Assembly (NCBI GenBank): GCA_964609995.1
Contig: CAZSTI010000018.1
Location: 1 to 14,175, forward strand
From: JAAYGD01 sp964609995
Lineage (GTDB): Bacteria; Bacillota_I; Bacilli_A; RF39; UBA660
Direction of reading: 5' to 3'
DNA: 14,175 bases
The position numbers were made by a program, and so were the translations under genes. Positions 6,697-13,905 of the stretch are shown piece after piece. The notes beneath the pieces were generated by a model. That model did no database searches, was not told the origin of the DNA, and saw nothing but the letters and a program-made list of their open reading frames with translations. Within the stretch, counting starts at the first letter, position 1, and every line of letters starts with the position of its first letter.

Positions 6697-7071
6697 ATGA
6701 CTAAAGAAGAATATGTATCTAAACAAGAAGAGAAAGTAAAGGAAGATATTAGAAGCAACAAGGTGCTCAGCAATGCTATGACTTTTTTGTGCTTAGCAGG
6801 AATATCTATAAGTATAATTGGACTTTATTCAGAAGCAATAAGATATAAGTTTGATTTAAATACTATGACAACTAAAGGGAGCGTTCTTTTTCTAATTCCA
6901 GCAATAGCTTTTACTGCATTAGGTATAAAATCTAGAATTACTTTTAGCAAAGATATAAAAGAATTAAAATCAAAAAAAATAGAATTACCTACAGATGAAG
7001 AAATGGCAGACCATAATTTAAAAGAATCTCTTTTAGAGCAAGCTTCAAAAATAAAAAGCAAGGTATTATAA
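6697..7071 (+). CDS. Hypothetical protein with two membrane helices
   Basis: I do not recognise this 124-residue protein. It has a charged N-terminus (MTKEEYVSKQEEKVKEDIRSN), two hydrophobic segments at about 24–46 (LSNAMTFLCLAGISISIIGL) and 62–80 (SVLFLIPAIAFTALGI), and a Lys/Glu-rich C-terminal tail. Both ends would lie on the same side of the membrane, probably inside. It is a single-gene unit with a perfect consensus promoter and a ribosome site 9 bases before the ATG, so strong expression is expected. It is convergent with rpsD and the two share a terminator that overlaps both stop codons. Confidence 0.75.
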   Translation: MTKEEYVSKQEEKVKEDIRSNKVLSNAMTFLCLAGISISIIGLYSEAIRYKFDLNTMTTKGSVLFLIPAIAFTALGIKSRITFSKDIKELKSKKIELPTDEEMADHNLKESLLEQASKIKSKVL

Positions 7072-7083
7072 TCCTTACTTTTT
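7053..7083. terminator. Shared bidirectional terminator between the two-helix gene and rpsD
   Basis: AAAAAGCAAGG (7053–7063) and CCTTACTTTTT (7073–7083) form a stem with a 9-base loop. One position is C against A in the plus-strand RNA but becomes a G·U pair in the minus-strand RNA, so it should work better for rpsD. T-runs flank both sides. The hairpin covers the stop codon of the membrane protein gene and reaches the rpsD stop. Confidence 0.78.
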
Positions 7084-7685
7084 TATTTGCTATAATATTC
7101 AACTATTAATGATTCGTTAATATCTGCAGTTAATTCAGATCTTTCTGGATATCTTACATATGAACCTTCTAATTTTTCTTTATCAAAAGAAATATAATCA
7201 ATTGTTTTTACAACTCTGTCTAATGCTTCTTTTATTGATTTTTGAGTTTTAGAATTTTCTTTTACAGATATTTTATCGCCAGGTGATACTTGATATGATG
7301 GAATATCAACCTTTTTACCATTTACAAGTATGTGACCATGATTTACTAGTTGTCTAGCGCCATTTCTTGTGTTTGCCATACCCATACGGAATACTATATT
7401 GTCTAGTCTACTTTCAAGTATTCTAAACATATTCTCACCATGGATACCTTTCATCTTAGATGCTGAAACATATACTCTTTGTAATTGTCTTTCTCCTAAA
7501 CCATAAGTAAATCTCATTTTTTGTTTTTCCTTTAATTGAATTCCATAGTTTGATAATTTACTTCTTCTAGATCTTCCGTGTTGTCCCGGTACATAAGGTT
7601 TTTTTAGTAACTCTCTACCAGTTTCTAATGTTGAAATTCCAACTCTTCTACTTCTTTTATAAGCAGGTCCTGTATATCTTGACAT
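7083..7685 (-). CDS. rpsD: 30S ribosomal protein S4
   Basis: S4 is a primary 16S rRNA-binding protein that starts assembly of the small-subunit body. The 200-residue length and the opening MSRYTGPAYKRSRRVG are standard. The S4 RNA-binding domain covers about 91–150, with NTRNGARQLVNHGHILVNGKKV. The N-terminal zinc-binding cysteines found in some S4 proteins are absent, making this the cysteine-free form. GGAGG precedes the ATG at 7685. The gene stands alone, as in other Bacilli where it is not in the alpha operon, and has its own promoter plus a structured leader that probably binds S4 for feedback control. Confidence 0.97.
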   Translation of the reverse strand: MSRYTGPAYKRSRRVGISTLETGRELLKKPYVPGQHGRSRRSKLSNYGIQLKEKQKMRFTYGLGERQLQRVYVSASKMKGIHGENMFRILESRLDNIVFRMGMANTRNGARQLVNHGHILVNGKKVDIPSYQVSPGDKISVKENSKTQKSIKEALDRVVKTIDYISFDKEKLEGSYVRYPERSELTADINESLIVEYYSK

Positions 7686-7840
7686 TTTTCCTCCTTCAAT
7701 ATTTACTATTAAACTATTGAATATAATACCAATAAATGGGGTGTTTCTATTGTACTTTCATTACGCAGCCGGGTAATTATTTATAACTTTCAAAAAACAC
7801 ATCAAATATTTTATTATTATGCCGCTCAAATGTTTAATGC
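7686..7840 (-). promoter_or_regulatory. rpsD 5' leader, probable S4 autoregulatory RNA
   Basis: The leader is about 155 bases from the predicted start to the rpsD ATG. Reading the minus strand, an outer stem pairs GTGTTT (7800–7795) with AAACAC (7746–7741). An inner hairpin pairs ATTAC (7777–7773) with GTAAT (7764–7760) around the 8-base loop CCGGCTGC. An upstream GCGGC (7825–7821) can pair with GCTGC of that loop, with one G·U, making a possible pseudoknot. S4 is known to repress its own synthesis through leader RNA in Bacillus. The match to that leader class is inferred from position and fold, not from an alignment. These are the only GC-rich patches in an otherwise very AT-rich gap. Confidence 0.65.
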
Positions 7841-7846
7841 ATTAGT

Positions 7847-7875
7847 ATTATAATATTATTAAATAATTAAGTCAA
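7847..7875 (-). promoter_or_regulatory. rpsD promoter
   Basis: On the minus strand TTGACT (7875–7870) and TATAAT (7852–7847) are separated by exactly 17 bases. Transcription would begin near 7840 and run into the structured S4 leader. This is a near-perfect sigma-A promoter, as expected for a ribosomal protein gene. Confidence 0.85.
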
Positions 7876-7909
7876 TATAATATGAAACATTTAAAAAATA
7901 GTAAAAATA

Positions 7910-7918
7910 TGATAAAAT
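7910..7918 (+). promoter_or_regulatory. Extended −10 promoter of ezrA
   Basis: TGATAAAAT at 7910–7918 is an extended −10 (TG, one base, TAAAAT). The −35 region is poor. The predicted start near 7925 leaves a short leader to the AGGAGG site (7930–7935). It is divergent from the rpsD promoter about 40 bases away. Confidence 0.5.
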
Positions 7919-7939
7919 AACATTATAGTAGGAGGATTT

Positions 7940-9658
7940 ATGGATAACATTATTTTGTTTTTAGTAACAATATATATTATTACTATTTTAGTAATATCTA
8001 TAATATTATTTTTAATTCAAAGACAAAACAAAAATAAGCAAAAAAAAGAAATCCTAGCGCTTGATAAACAAAAAAATATAGTAATAGATCCTACTATAAT
8101 GACTGAATTATCTAAAGCTGAAAGTTTGATAAGAAATGAAAAACTTAAGGTTAGATGTTCTAATTGGAATAAAGGAATAGAAAAAATAAAAAAAGAAGAT
8201 GTACCTAAAATTAATGATTTAATATTAGAAACAGAATATTCTATGGATCAAAGAGATTATAAAAATTATTTAATTAAAAAAAGCAAAACAGAAATTAAAA
8301 TATATGAAGCTAGAGAAAAAAGAGATAAAATTTTTAAGGAAATTCAAGAAATTACTTTAAGTGAAGATAAGAATAGAGCTATTGTAACTGATTTAAAATT
8401 TAAGTTTAGAGAAATCATACAAATATTTGATAATACTAAATCAGATTTTATGGATTTAGTAAAGCCGATTCAATTACAGATTGAAACTATTGAGAAAAGA
8501 TTTCAATTGTTTGAAGAATGTATGGAAAATCAAGAATATGAAGATGTTAAGACAATTGTTAAATCACTAGATACAATGATAAAACATATGCAAACAGTGT
8601 TAGATGAAGTGCCCTCAATATTATTAATGGCTTCAAATTTAATTCCAAAGAGAATAGAAGATGCCAAGTTATTATCAAATAAAATGATAAAAGAAGGATA
8701 TCAATTAGATTATTTAAATATTGAATATAATATTGAAGAAATTGAAAAAAAACTTAAAGATTCGGAATCAAAAGTTAGAGTTTTAAATTTAGAAGACGTA
8801 TTATTAGAATTAAGAACAATATTAGAATATTTTGATTCTTTATATAATGACTTAGAATTGGAAAAAACAGCAAGAAAAAACTTTGAAGAACAAATTGTAT
8901 CTTTTAAATCAAAAATTAACAAAATAAATGAAAGTACATCTTGTTTATATGGAAAAGTAACTGATGCTAAATGTAATTATGAATTGACAAAGGAACAAAT
9001 TAAAGATTTAAATGAGGTATCATTAGATTTGGAAGAAGCTAATAAAGATTTTAATTTACTTTGTGATACAAAAAACACATTAAGTTTCCCATATTCTAGA
9101 TTAGTTAAAGAATTGGAATTAATTATGAATAAACTAAGCAATATTGAAATAAAAGTAAATAGATATATGCAAACAGTTGGAAATATGCAAGAAGATGAAA
9201 AAAGAGCAAGGGAACAATTAGAGGAAATTGAAGAATTATTAAAAAGTACTAAATATAAAATAAGAGAATATAATATACCTATAATACCAAATAAGTATTA
9301 TGTAGAATTAGATGAGGCATATGAAGGATTAAAAGAAATAGTAAAAGAATTATCAAAAAAACCAATAAATATACAAATATTAAATACTAGAGTAGATACT
9401 GCAAGAGATTTAGTATTTAAATTTCATAATACTACTAATGAATTATTAAAAACCTCTATGATGGCTGAAAACGCTATTATTTATGGAAATAGATATAGAG
9501 GTGGAAAGCAATACATAGAAGAAGGGTTAAATAAATCAGAAATATTATTTAATAATGGAGAATATAAAAGGGCATTAGAATTAGTGTTAAATACTATAGA
9601 TATGATTGAACCTGGAATTCATAAGAAATTACTTGGTTTGTATGAGAAAGATAGTTAG
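7940..9658 (+). CDS. ezrA: Septation ring formation regulator EzrA
   Basis: EzrA is a membrane-anchored coiled-coil protein that binds FtsZ, limits polar Z-ring formation and helps coordinate division with wall synthesis in Bacilli. The 572 residues are close to the usual length. A single N-terminal membrane helix (about residues 4–26) is followed by a short basic stretch and then nearly continuous Lys/Glu/Leu-rich coiled coil with spectrin-like repeats. Near the C-terminus, YGNRYR (515–520) falls in the region of the conserved QNR patch important for midcell function. The AGGAGG site is ideal. It sits divergent from rpsD, with tyrS downstream, a neighbourhood known in Bacillus. No clear terminator follows it. 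Confidence 0.92.
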   Translation: MDNIILFLVTIYIITILVISIILFLIQRQNKNKQKKEILALDKQKNIVIDPTIMTELSKAESLIRNEKLKVRCSNWNKGIEKIKKEDVPKINDLILETEYSMDQRDYKNYLIKKSKTEIKIYEAREKRDKIFKEIQEITLSEDKNRAIVTDLKFKFREIIQIFDNTKSDFMDLVKPIQLQIETIEKRFQLFEECMENQEYEDVKTIVKSLDTMIKHMQTVLDEVPSILLMASNLIPKRIEDAKLLSNKMIKEGYQLDYLNIEYNIEEIEKKLKDSESKVRVLNLEDVLLELRTILEYFDSLYNDLELEKTARKNFEEQIVSFKSKINKINESTSCLYGKVTDAKCNYELTKEQIKDLNEVSLDLEEANKDFNLLCDTKNTLSFPYSRLVKELELIMNKLSNIEIKVNRYMQTVGNMQEDEKRAREQLEEIEELLKSTKYKIREYNIPIIPNKYYVELDEAYEGLKEIVKELSKKPINIQILNTRVDTARDLVFKFHNTTNELLKTSMMAENAIIYGNRYRGGKQYIEEGLNKSEILFNNGEYKRALELVLNTIDMIEPGIHKKLLGLYEKDS

Positions 9659-9717
9659 GAGAAGTAAATAAGTTTTTGCTCTAGTTAAAGAATTACATAT
9701 TTTTTTCAGAAAAAAAG

Positions 9718-9726
9718 TGATATAAT
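9718..9726 (+). promoter_or_regulatory. Extended −10 promoter of the LRR–prepilin gene
   Basis: TGATATAAT at 9718–9726 is a perfect extended −10; no good −35 is visible at 9698–9703. Transcription would start near 9733 and the ribosome site GGAGGAG (9738–9744) follows directly. This suggests the surface protein is transcribed separately from ezrA. Confidence 0.62.
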
Positions 9727-9748
9727 TTTATTGTAATGGAGGAGATTT

Positions 9749-11608
9749 ATGTCTGGTAACAAGGGATATACTTTAGTTGAAGTTCTAGCAGTATTAATAT
9801 TACTTGCTATAATATTTTCAATAGCAACGCCAAGAATGTTAGATTCAATAGATGAATCTAAAAAAGCTGCATTTAAAGTATCATCAAATTCAATTATGAA
9901 CCAATTACAAAAAACATATGCAAAAGGAGAAATAGAAGTTCCATCAAGTGGAAAATTATATGTAATAGAGAATAATGCTTTTGTAGGAGAATCAATAAAT
10001 ATAAATGGTGTATTGCCAGATTCGGGAATTATTCATATAAGTAAAGATGGAGAAGTTGTTTTTTCTTTATATAAAGAAGATTATTGTGCTGTAAAAGATA
10101 TTGGTCAAGATACTATAACAGTAAGCAATAATTATGCTGCATGTATAATAAATATTCCACAACCAGTATCACAGGATTGCTTTTCAAGAGTTGATGATGG
10201 AGTTCAAGTTACAATAACAGATTATGACGATACATGTCCAAAGAATGTAATAATACCTGATATTTTAGATGGATTACCTGTAAGAACAATAGGCGTTGGT
10301 GCTTTTTCCTATAATTCATTACTAAGTGTTTCTATCCCGAAAAGTGTAACAGTATTATTAGAACAAGCTTTTTATTATAATCAATTAAAAAGAATTTACA
10401 TTCCGGAAAGCATAACAGATATGGGAGTTCGCGCTTTTGGACGCAATATTCTCGAAAACATTACGATTCCAAGCAAAATAAAAAAAATAAAAGAACTAGT
10501 TTTTGCAAATAACAATTTAGAAAGCTTAGTAATACCAGATGCTGTTGAAACAATTTCTTTTGGTTCTTTTGGAAGTAATCCTTTAAAAAAAATTTATATA
10601 GGTTCAGGATTAAATACTTTTCAATACACATCTGGACAATCTGATTATTACAATAAAAATGCTTTTACTTTTATTGATAATGTAGATATTACAATTTCCC
10701 CGTTAAATACAACTTTTATTGCTTATAATGGAGGTATTTATACAAAAGACATGAATAAATTGGTTTTTGGAACACCTAGTGTTTCTCAAAGTATTCCTTC
10801 AAGTGTCGAAATTATAGGAAAATATGCTTTTGCTAATATGAACACTTCAACACTAACAATTCCTGACACAATAGTAGAAATAGAACCTATGGCTTTCGCA
10901 TATAATCAATTAACAAGTGTAACAATAGGAAATAGTGTACAAAGAATTGGATTTGGAGCTTTTCAAGATAATTTACTTACAAACGTTATACTACCAAACA
11001 GTGTAAAAAGTATTGAATGGTGGGCTTTTCAAGACAATATGCTTACTAATGTAACCATACCAAGTAGTGTAACAAATATAGAACCATCAACTTTTAATAA
11101 CAACCAATTACCAGATAATCAAGCTTTTATATATAAAAGAAACCCGGACGGAAGCAAAGATACAACTAAAATAGTTAGTTATGGTGGCGCAAAAAAGAAT
11201 AATGTAATAATTCCAAGTGGCGTTACAACTTTAGGACCCGCTTCTTTTCAAAGCAATGAATTAATAAGTGTAACGATTCCAAACACTGTAACACTTATAG
11301 AATATAATGCATTTTCTTATAATCAACTAACAGAAGTAACGATTGGAAGTGGAGTAATATCAATTCAAAACAGAGCTTTTGCAGGTAATTTATTATCAAG
11401 TGTTGTCATACCGAATAGTGTAACAAATATTGCTTCTGAAGCTTTTCACACCAATAATATAACAAGTGTTACAATACCTGCGAATGTTGATATTACAATC
11501 GACGCTATTTCTCCAACTTTTTACTTGGAATATGTTACAAATAAAGGAAGCGCAGCAGGTACATATACAGCACCATTTCAAACAGGAACATGGACTAAAC
11601 AACCATAA
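9749..11608 (+). CDS. Surface protein: type IV prepilin N-terminus fused to BspA-type leucine-rich repeats
   Basis: The 619-residue protein begins MSGNKG then YTLVEVLAVLILLAIIFSIATP. This is a prepilin signal with cleavage expected after Gly6, Tyr at +1 and the conserved Glu at +5 (residue 11). A short pilin-like region with four cysteines (113, 132, 144, 163) follows. From about residue 167 to 580 come BspA-like (LRR_5) repeats of about 22 residues with the pattern AFxxNxLxxVxIPxxVxxI, in three blocks separated by two linkers (about 290–343 and 455–487). The C-terminus (TYTAPFQTGTWTKQP) has no LPXTG signal. LRR_5 proteins are commonly adhesins or host- and polymer-binding surface proteins. 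Here the pilin end suggests display through a pilus-type or competence-type export machine, or simple membrane anchoring. No such machine is encoded nearby. Confidence 0.88.
   Translation: MSGNKGYTLVEVLAVLILLAIIFSIATPRMLDSIDESKKAAFKVSSNSIMNQLQKTYAKGEIEVPSSGKLYVIENNAFVGESININGVLPDSGIIHISKDGEVVFSLYKEDYCAVKDIGQDTITVSNNYAACIINIPQPVSQDCFSRVDDGVQVTITDYDDTCPKNVIIPDILDGLPVRTIGVGAFSYNSLLSVSIPKSVTVLLEQAFYYNQLKRIYIPESITDMGVRAFGRNILENITIPSKIKKIKELVFANNNLESLVIPDAVETISFGSFGSNPLKKIYIGSGLNTFQYTSGQSDYYNKNAFTFIDNVDITISPLNTTFIAYNGGIYTKDMNKLVFGTPSVSQSIPSSVEIIGKYAFANMNTSTLTIPDTIVEIEPMAFAYNQLTSVTIGNSVQRIGFGAFQDNLLTNVILPNSVKSIEWWAFQDNMLTNVTIPSSVTNIEPSTFNNNQLPDNQAFIYKRNPDGSKDTTKIVSYGGAKKNNVIIPSGVTTLGPASFQSNELISVTIPNTVTLIEYNAFSYNQLTEVTIGSGVISIQNRAFAGNLLSSVVIPNSVTNIASEAFHTNNITSVTIPANVDITIDAISPTFYLEYVTNKGSAAGTYTAPFQTGTWTKQP
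10247..11488 (+). repeat. Leucine-rich-repeat coding region with 66-base period
   Basis: Tandem degenerate units of about 66 bases encode 22-residue BspA-type repeats. The clearest run is residues 382–447, three units beginning AFAYNQL, AFQDNLL and AFQDNML. Further units begin AFSYNQL, AFAGNLL and AFHTNNI at 521–570. DNA words such as AGTGTAAC and TACCAAGTAGTGTAAC recur once per unit. The usual LRR_5 unit is 23 residues; these lack one residue in the NxL turn. Confidence 0.8.
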
Positions 11609-11611
11609 TTA

Positions 11612-11640
11612 TTGACACGCTTATAATATAATGTTAGAAT
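11612..11640 (+). promoter_or_regulatory. tyrS promoter
   Basis: TTGACA (11612–11617) and TAGAAT (11635–11640) have a 17-base spacer, and the −10 is extended (TGTTAGAAT). The −35 starts 4 bases after the stop codon of the LRR–prepilin gene. The transcript starts near 11647, ahead of the T-box leader. Confidence 0.85.
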
Positions 11641-11646
11641 TGATTT

Positions 11647-11846
11647 ATCAAATATTGATTAGTACTAAGTATTTTAAATAATGATTAAAGAGACTTAATG
11701 ATTGGTGAGAATTAAGACAATATTTAAATGAAATTACATACTATGAATTTGAACGTTTATTACGTTATAATAATTAAGAGCATAGAATACTATGAACTAA
11801 GGTGGTACCGCGATTATTCGTCCTTAGATTTGTAGTGTTTTTTTAT
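11647..11846 (+). promoter_or_regulatory. Tyrosine T-box riboswitch controlling tyrS
   Basis: The leader contains the near-universal T-box sequence AAGGTGGTACCGCG (11799–11812). UGGU in it can pair with the ACCA end of uncharged tRNA-Tyr. Stem I is visible: TTTAAATA (11673–11680) pairs with TATTTAAA (11721–11728) and AGTAT (11668–11672) pairs with ATACT (11738–11742). Between them, on the 3' side, is an unpaired TGAAATTAC whose last three bases (11735–11737) are the Tyr codon UAC. The GA motif AAAGAGAC (11687–11694) and an upper hairpin, CTTAAT with ATTAAG, are also present. Uncharged tRNA-Tyr should favour the antiterminator and expression of tyrS and the overlapping RNHCP gene. Boundaries are approximate. 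Confidence 0.95.
11789..11844 (+). terminator. T-box terminator hairpin
   Basis: ACTATGAACTAAGG (11789–11802) pairs with CCTTAGATTTGTAGT (11822–11836) over 14 pairs with two G·U pairs and one bulged A. GTTTTTTT follows (to 11844). The 5' arm and the loop contain the T-box sequence, so this stem and the antiterminator exclude each other, as the mechanism requires. Confidence 0.88.
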
Positions 11847-11856
11847 AGGAGGAAAT

Positions 11857-13065
11857 ATGTTTGAAGAATTAAAAGAAAGAGGCTATATTTATCAATCAAC
11901 TAACGAAGATTCCATTAAGTATATGTTAAATAACAAGAAAATTACTTTTTATTTGGGGATAGATCCTACGGCAGATAGTTTGCATATAGGACACTTTTTT
12001 GCATTAACACTAGTAAGAAGACTACAAAAGATGGGACACCATCCAATTGTATTAATTGGAGGAGCTACAGCTCTTATTGGAGATCCATCTGGAAGAAGTG
12101 ATTTAAGAAAAACCTTGTCTAAAGAACAAGTTGAATATAATAAAAAAGAAGTGATTGAACTAGTAAAAAAATTTGTAGAAATAGAAGGTGTTAATCCTGC
12201 CAAGATAGTTGATAATTCTTCATGGATGAAAGATAATTATATTGATTTTATGAGAAAAGTGGGAGTTCATTTTAATGTTAATAAAATGCTATCAACTGAT
12301 TGTTATAAAAAAAGATTAGAAGAAGGAGGATTAACTTTTTTAGAAATGGGTTATATGTTAATGCAAGCATATGACTTTGTATACTTAAATGAAACAGAAA
12401 ATTGTGTTCTTCAAGTTGGAGGATCTGATCAATGGGCTAACATGGTAGCGGGTACCGAATTATTTAGAAAGATGAATAATATATCTAATATAAAAAACAA
12501 AGAAATAGAAGCATTAACTTGTCCATTATTAGTAAAAGCAGATGGCGAAAAAATGGGAAAAACTTCTAGTGGTACATTATGGGTATCTAGAAAAAAAACA
12601 ACTGTATATGATTTTTATCAAATGTTTATAAATTCTTATGATGAAGATGTTGAAAGATTATTATGTTTTTTTAGTGATTATCCTGTATCTGATGTTAAAA
12701 GGATGTGTAAAGAGGATATTATAAACGCTAAAAAGGTAATGGCATTTGAAGTAACAAAGCTAGTTCATGGAGAAGAAGAAGCAATAACTGTTAAAAAATT
12801 ATCTGAAGAAATATTTGGTGGTAATAATCCTAATAATATGCCAACAGTTCGTTTAGAAGATACTAATATAAATGTGTTAGACTTAATGGTAAAAATTAAT
12901 ATAGTATCATCAAAATCAGAAGCAAGAAGGGTAATTGAACAAGGGGGATTAATAATAGATAAAGAAAAAATATCGGATCCTAACTACATAATTAATAAAG
13001 AAGAAATCACAATTCAAAAGGGTAAGAAAACATTCATAAAAGTAATATTAAATGAAAAGATTTAA
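11857..13065 (+). CDS. tyrS: Tyrosyl-tRNA synthetase
   Basis: TyrS charges tRNA-Tyr with tyrosine. The 402 residues give the full class I enzyme. The signature YLGIDPTADSLHIGH (32–46) holds the HIGH motif, QVGGSDQWANM (186–196) lines the tyrosine pocket, and KMGKT (232–236) is the second signature loop, typical of the Bacillus TyrS type. A C-terminal S4-like RNA-binding domain covers about 335–400 (SSKSEARRVIEQGGLIIDKEKI). An AGGAGG site (11847–11852) precedes the ATG. It is controlled by the tyrosine T-box directly upstream. The last 14 bases overlap the RNHCP gene. No unusual residues were seen. Confidence 0.97.
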   Translation: MFEELKERGYIYQSTNEDSIKYMLNNKKITFYLGIDPTADSLHIGHFFALTLVRRLQKMGHHPIVLIGGATALIGDPSGRSDLRKTLSKEQVEYNKKEVIELVKKFVEIEGVNPAKIVDNSSWMKDNYIDFMRKVGVHFNVNKMLSTDCYKKRLEEGGLTFLEMGYMLMQAYDFVYLNETENCVLQVGGSDQWANMVAGTELFRKMNNISNIKNKEIEALTCPLLVKADGEKMGKTSSGTLWVSRKKTTVYDFYQMFINSYDEDVERLLCFFSDYPVSDVKRMCKEDIINAKKVMAFEVTKLVHGEEEAITVKKLSEEIFGGNNPNNMPTVRLEDTNINVLDLMVKINIVSSKSEARRVIEQGGLIIDKEKISDPNYIINKEEITIQKGKKTFIKVILNEKI

Positions 13066-13354
13066 TGAAATAGATGAAAAATTTATCTGTTATAATTGTA
13101 AAAAAAAGGTAGATCCTTTAGTATATTCATCTAGAGACCATTGCCCATATTGTTTACATTCTACTCATTTGGATATTAATCCTGGAGATAGATTATCTGA
13201 TTGTAAAGGACATTTAATTCCTATTGATATAGAAAAATATAAAGATACTTTTAAAATTGTTTATCAATGTAATAAATGCAAAGCAATTAGGAAAAACATA
13301 ATAGCAAAAGATGATAATTTTGATGAAATATTAAATATTATGTCAAAAAAATAA
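13052..13354 (+). CDS. RNHCP domain zinc-ribbon-like protein
   Basis: This 100-residue protein carries the RNHCP family core, here RDHCPYC (28–34). It also has an N-terminal CYNCKK (13–18), DCKGHLIPI (50–58) and a C-terminal YQCNKCKA (71–78). Six or more Cys and His residues in CxxC pairs suggest one or two zinc sites. RNHCP proteins are small, widespread and of unknown function; nucleic-acid binding is a guess from the fold. The ATG lies 14 bases inside tyrS in another frame without a strong ribosome site, so translation is probably coupled to tyrS, placing it under T-box control. A bidirectional terminator overlaps its end. Confidence 0.85.
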   Translation: MKRFNEIDEKFICYNCKKKVDPLVYSSRDHCPYCLHSTHLDINPGDRLSDCKGHLIPIDIEKYKDTFKIVYQCNKCKAIRKNIIAKDDNFDEILNIMSKK

Positions 13355-13379
13355 GAATTATTAGTTCTTATTTTTTTTT
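13345..13379. terminator. Bidirectional terminator between the RNHCP gene and the unknown minus-strand gene
   Basis: A perfect 13-base-pair stem, AAAAAAATAAGAA (13345–13357) with TTCTTATTTTTTT (13365–13377), has a 7-base loop, TTATTAG, and T-runs on both strands. It overlaps the ends of both convergent genes. Confidence 0.85.
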
Positions 13380-13798
13380 AATAATTTTTTTAAACCACCT
13401 TGTTTTTCTGGCATTCCATAAAGTGCTAAGTTATTTAAGCTTATTATTGATTCTATATCAGTATCGAGTTTTTTTTGACCGTTTGAATCGGCAAAATTAT
13501 AATCATATAATGCTTTTAATAATGGAACTCCCATATGAGAATTAATAATATTATTAGTTATTTCTTCAAGTTCTTTAGAATTATTATTGTTTTTAATTGT
13601 TTCAACTAAGCTTTTAGCATCAGCATAATTATTAGGAGAAGAGAAAATTTTGTTTTTAGTTGCTATATCTATAATTTGTTTAATATCATTTTTATTATAA
13701 GATGGAACATCATCTATATATTTATATTCGCTTAAAAAATCTGTAAAAATAGATCTAGATGGTAATAAATAAAAATCAAAATTTGATGAATATTTCAT
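13361..13798 (-). CDS. Hypothetical protein, probably cytoplasmic and helical
   Basis: I do not recognise this 145-residue protein. It has no signal peptide or membrane helix. It is rich in Asn, Lys, Ile and Ser, with likely helices around 37–50, 59–70 and 75–88 and a basic C-terminal tail (GGLKKLLKKNKN). The start ATG at 13798 follows a good GAGGTGA ribosome site, and a strong promoter lies upstream, so it is a real gene. It is a single-gene unit convergent with the RNHCP gene. No function can be assigned. Confidence 0.8.
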   Translation of the reverse strand: MKYSSNFDFYLLPSRSIFTDFLSEYKYIDDVPSYNKNDIKQIIDIATKNKIFSSPNNYADAKSLVETIKNNNNSKELEEITNNIINSHMGVPLLKALYDYNFADSNGQKKLDTDIESIISLNNLALYGMPEKQGGLKKLLKKNKN

Positions 13799-13821
13799 AC
13801 TTTCACCTCAATTAATTTGAT

Positions 13822-13850
13822 ATTCTATCATAAAAGAAATAAATTATCAA
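13822..13850 (-). promoter_or_regulatory. Promoter of the minus-strand hypothetical gene
   Basis: On the minus strand TTGATA (13850–13845) and TAGAAT (13827–13822) are 17 bases apart, and the −10 is extended (TGATAGAAT). This is a good sigma-A promoter about 24 bases upstream of the ATG. Confidence 0.78.
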
Positions 13851-13905
13851 TTATAGTTTGAAAATATATAAAAATAGTATATTATATATGTTTATGGAGG
13901 GTTGT

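Noticed and set aside
9700..9716. TTTTTTT-CAG-AAAAAAA as a terminator after ezrA
   Set aside because: An all A–T stem with a 3-base loop and no following T-run is too weak; it may just be AT-rich spacer.
10247..11488. CRISPR-like or mobile repeat array
   Set aside because: The repeats are in frame, degenerate and encode LRR units; there are no identical repeats with unique spacers.
11396..11602. Cys-rich minus-strand frame opposite the LRR repeats
   Set aside because: Its periodic composition simply mirrors the 66-base repeat of the plus-strand gene; no ribosome site.
11621..11629. TATAAT just after the tyrS −35 as the −10 element
   Set aside because: Only about 5 bases from TTGACA; the extended TAGAAT at 17-base spacing is the workable −10.
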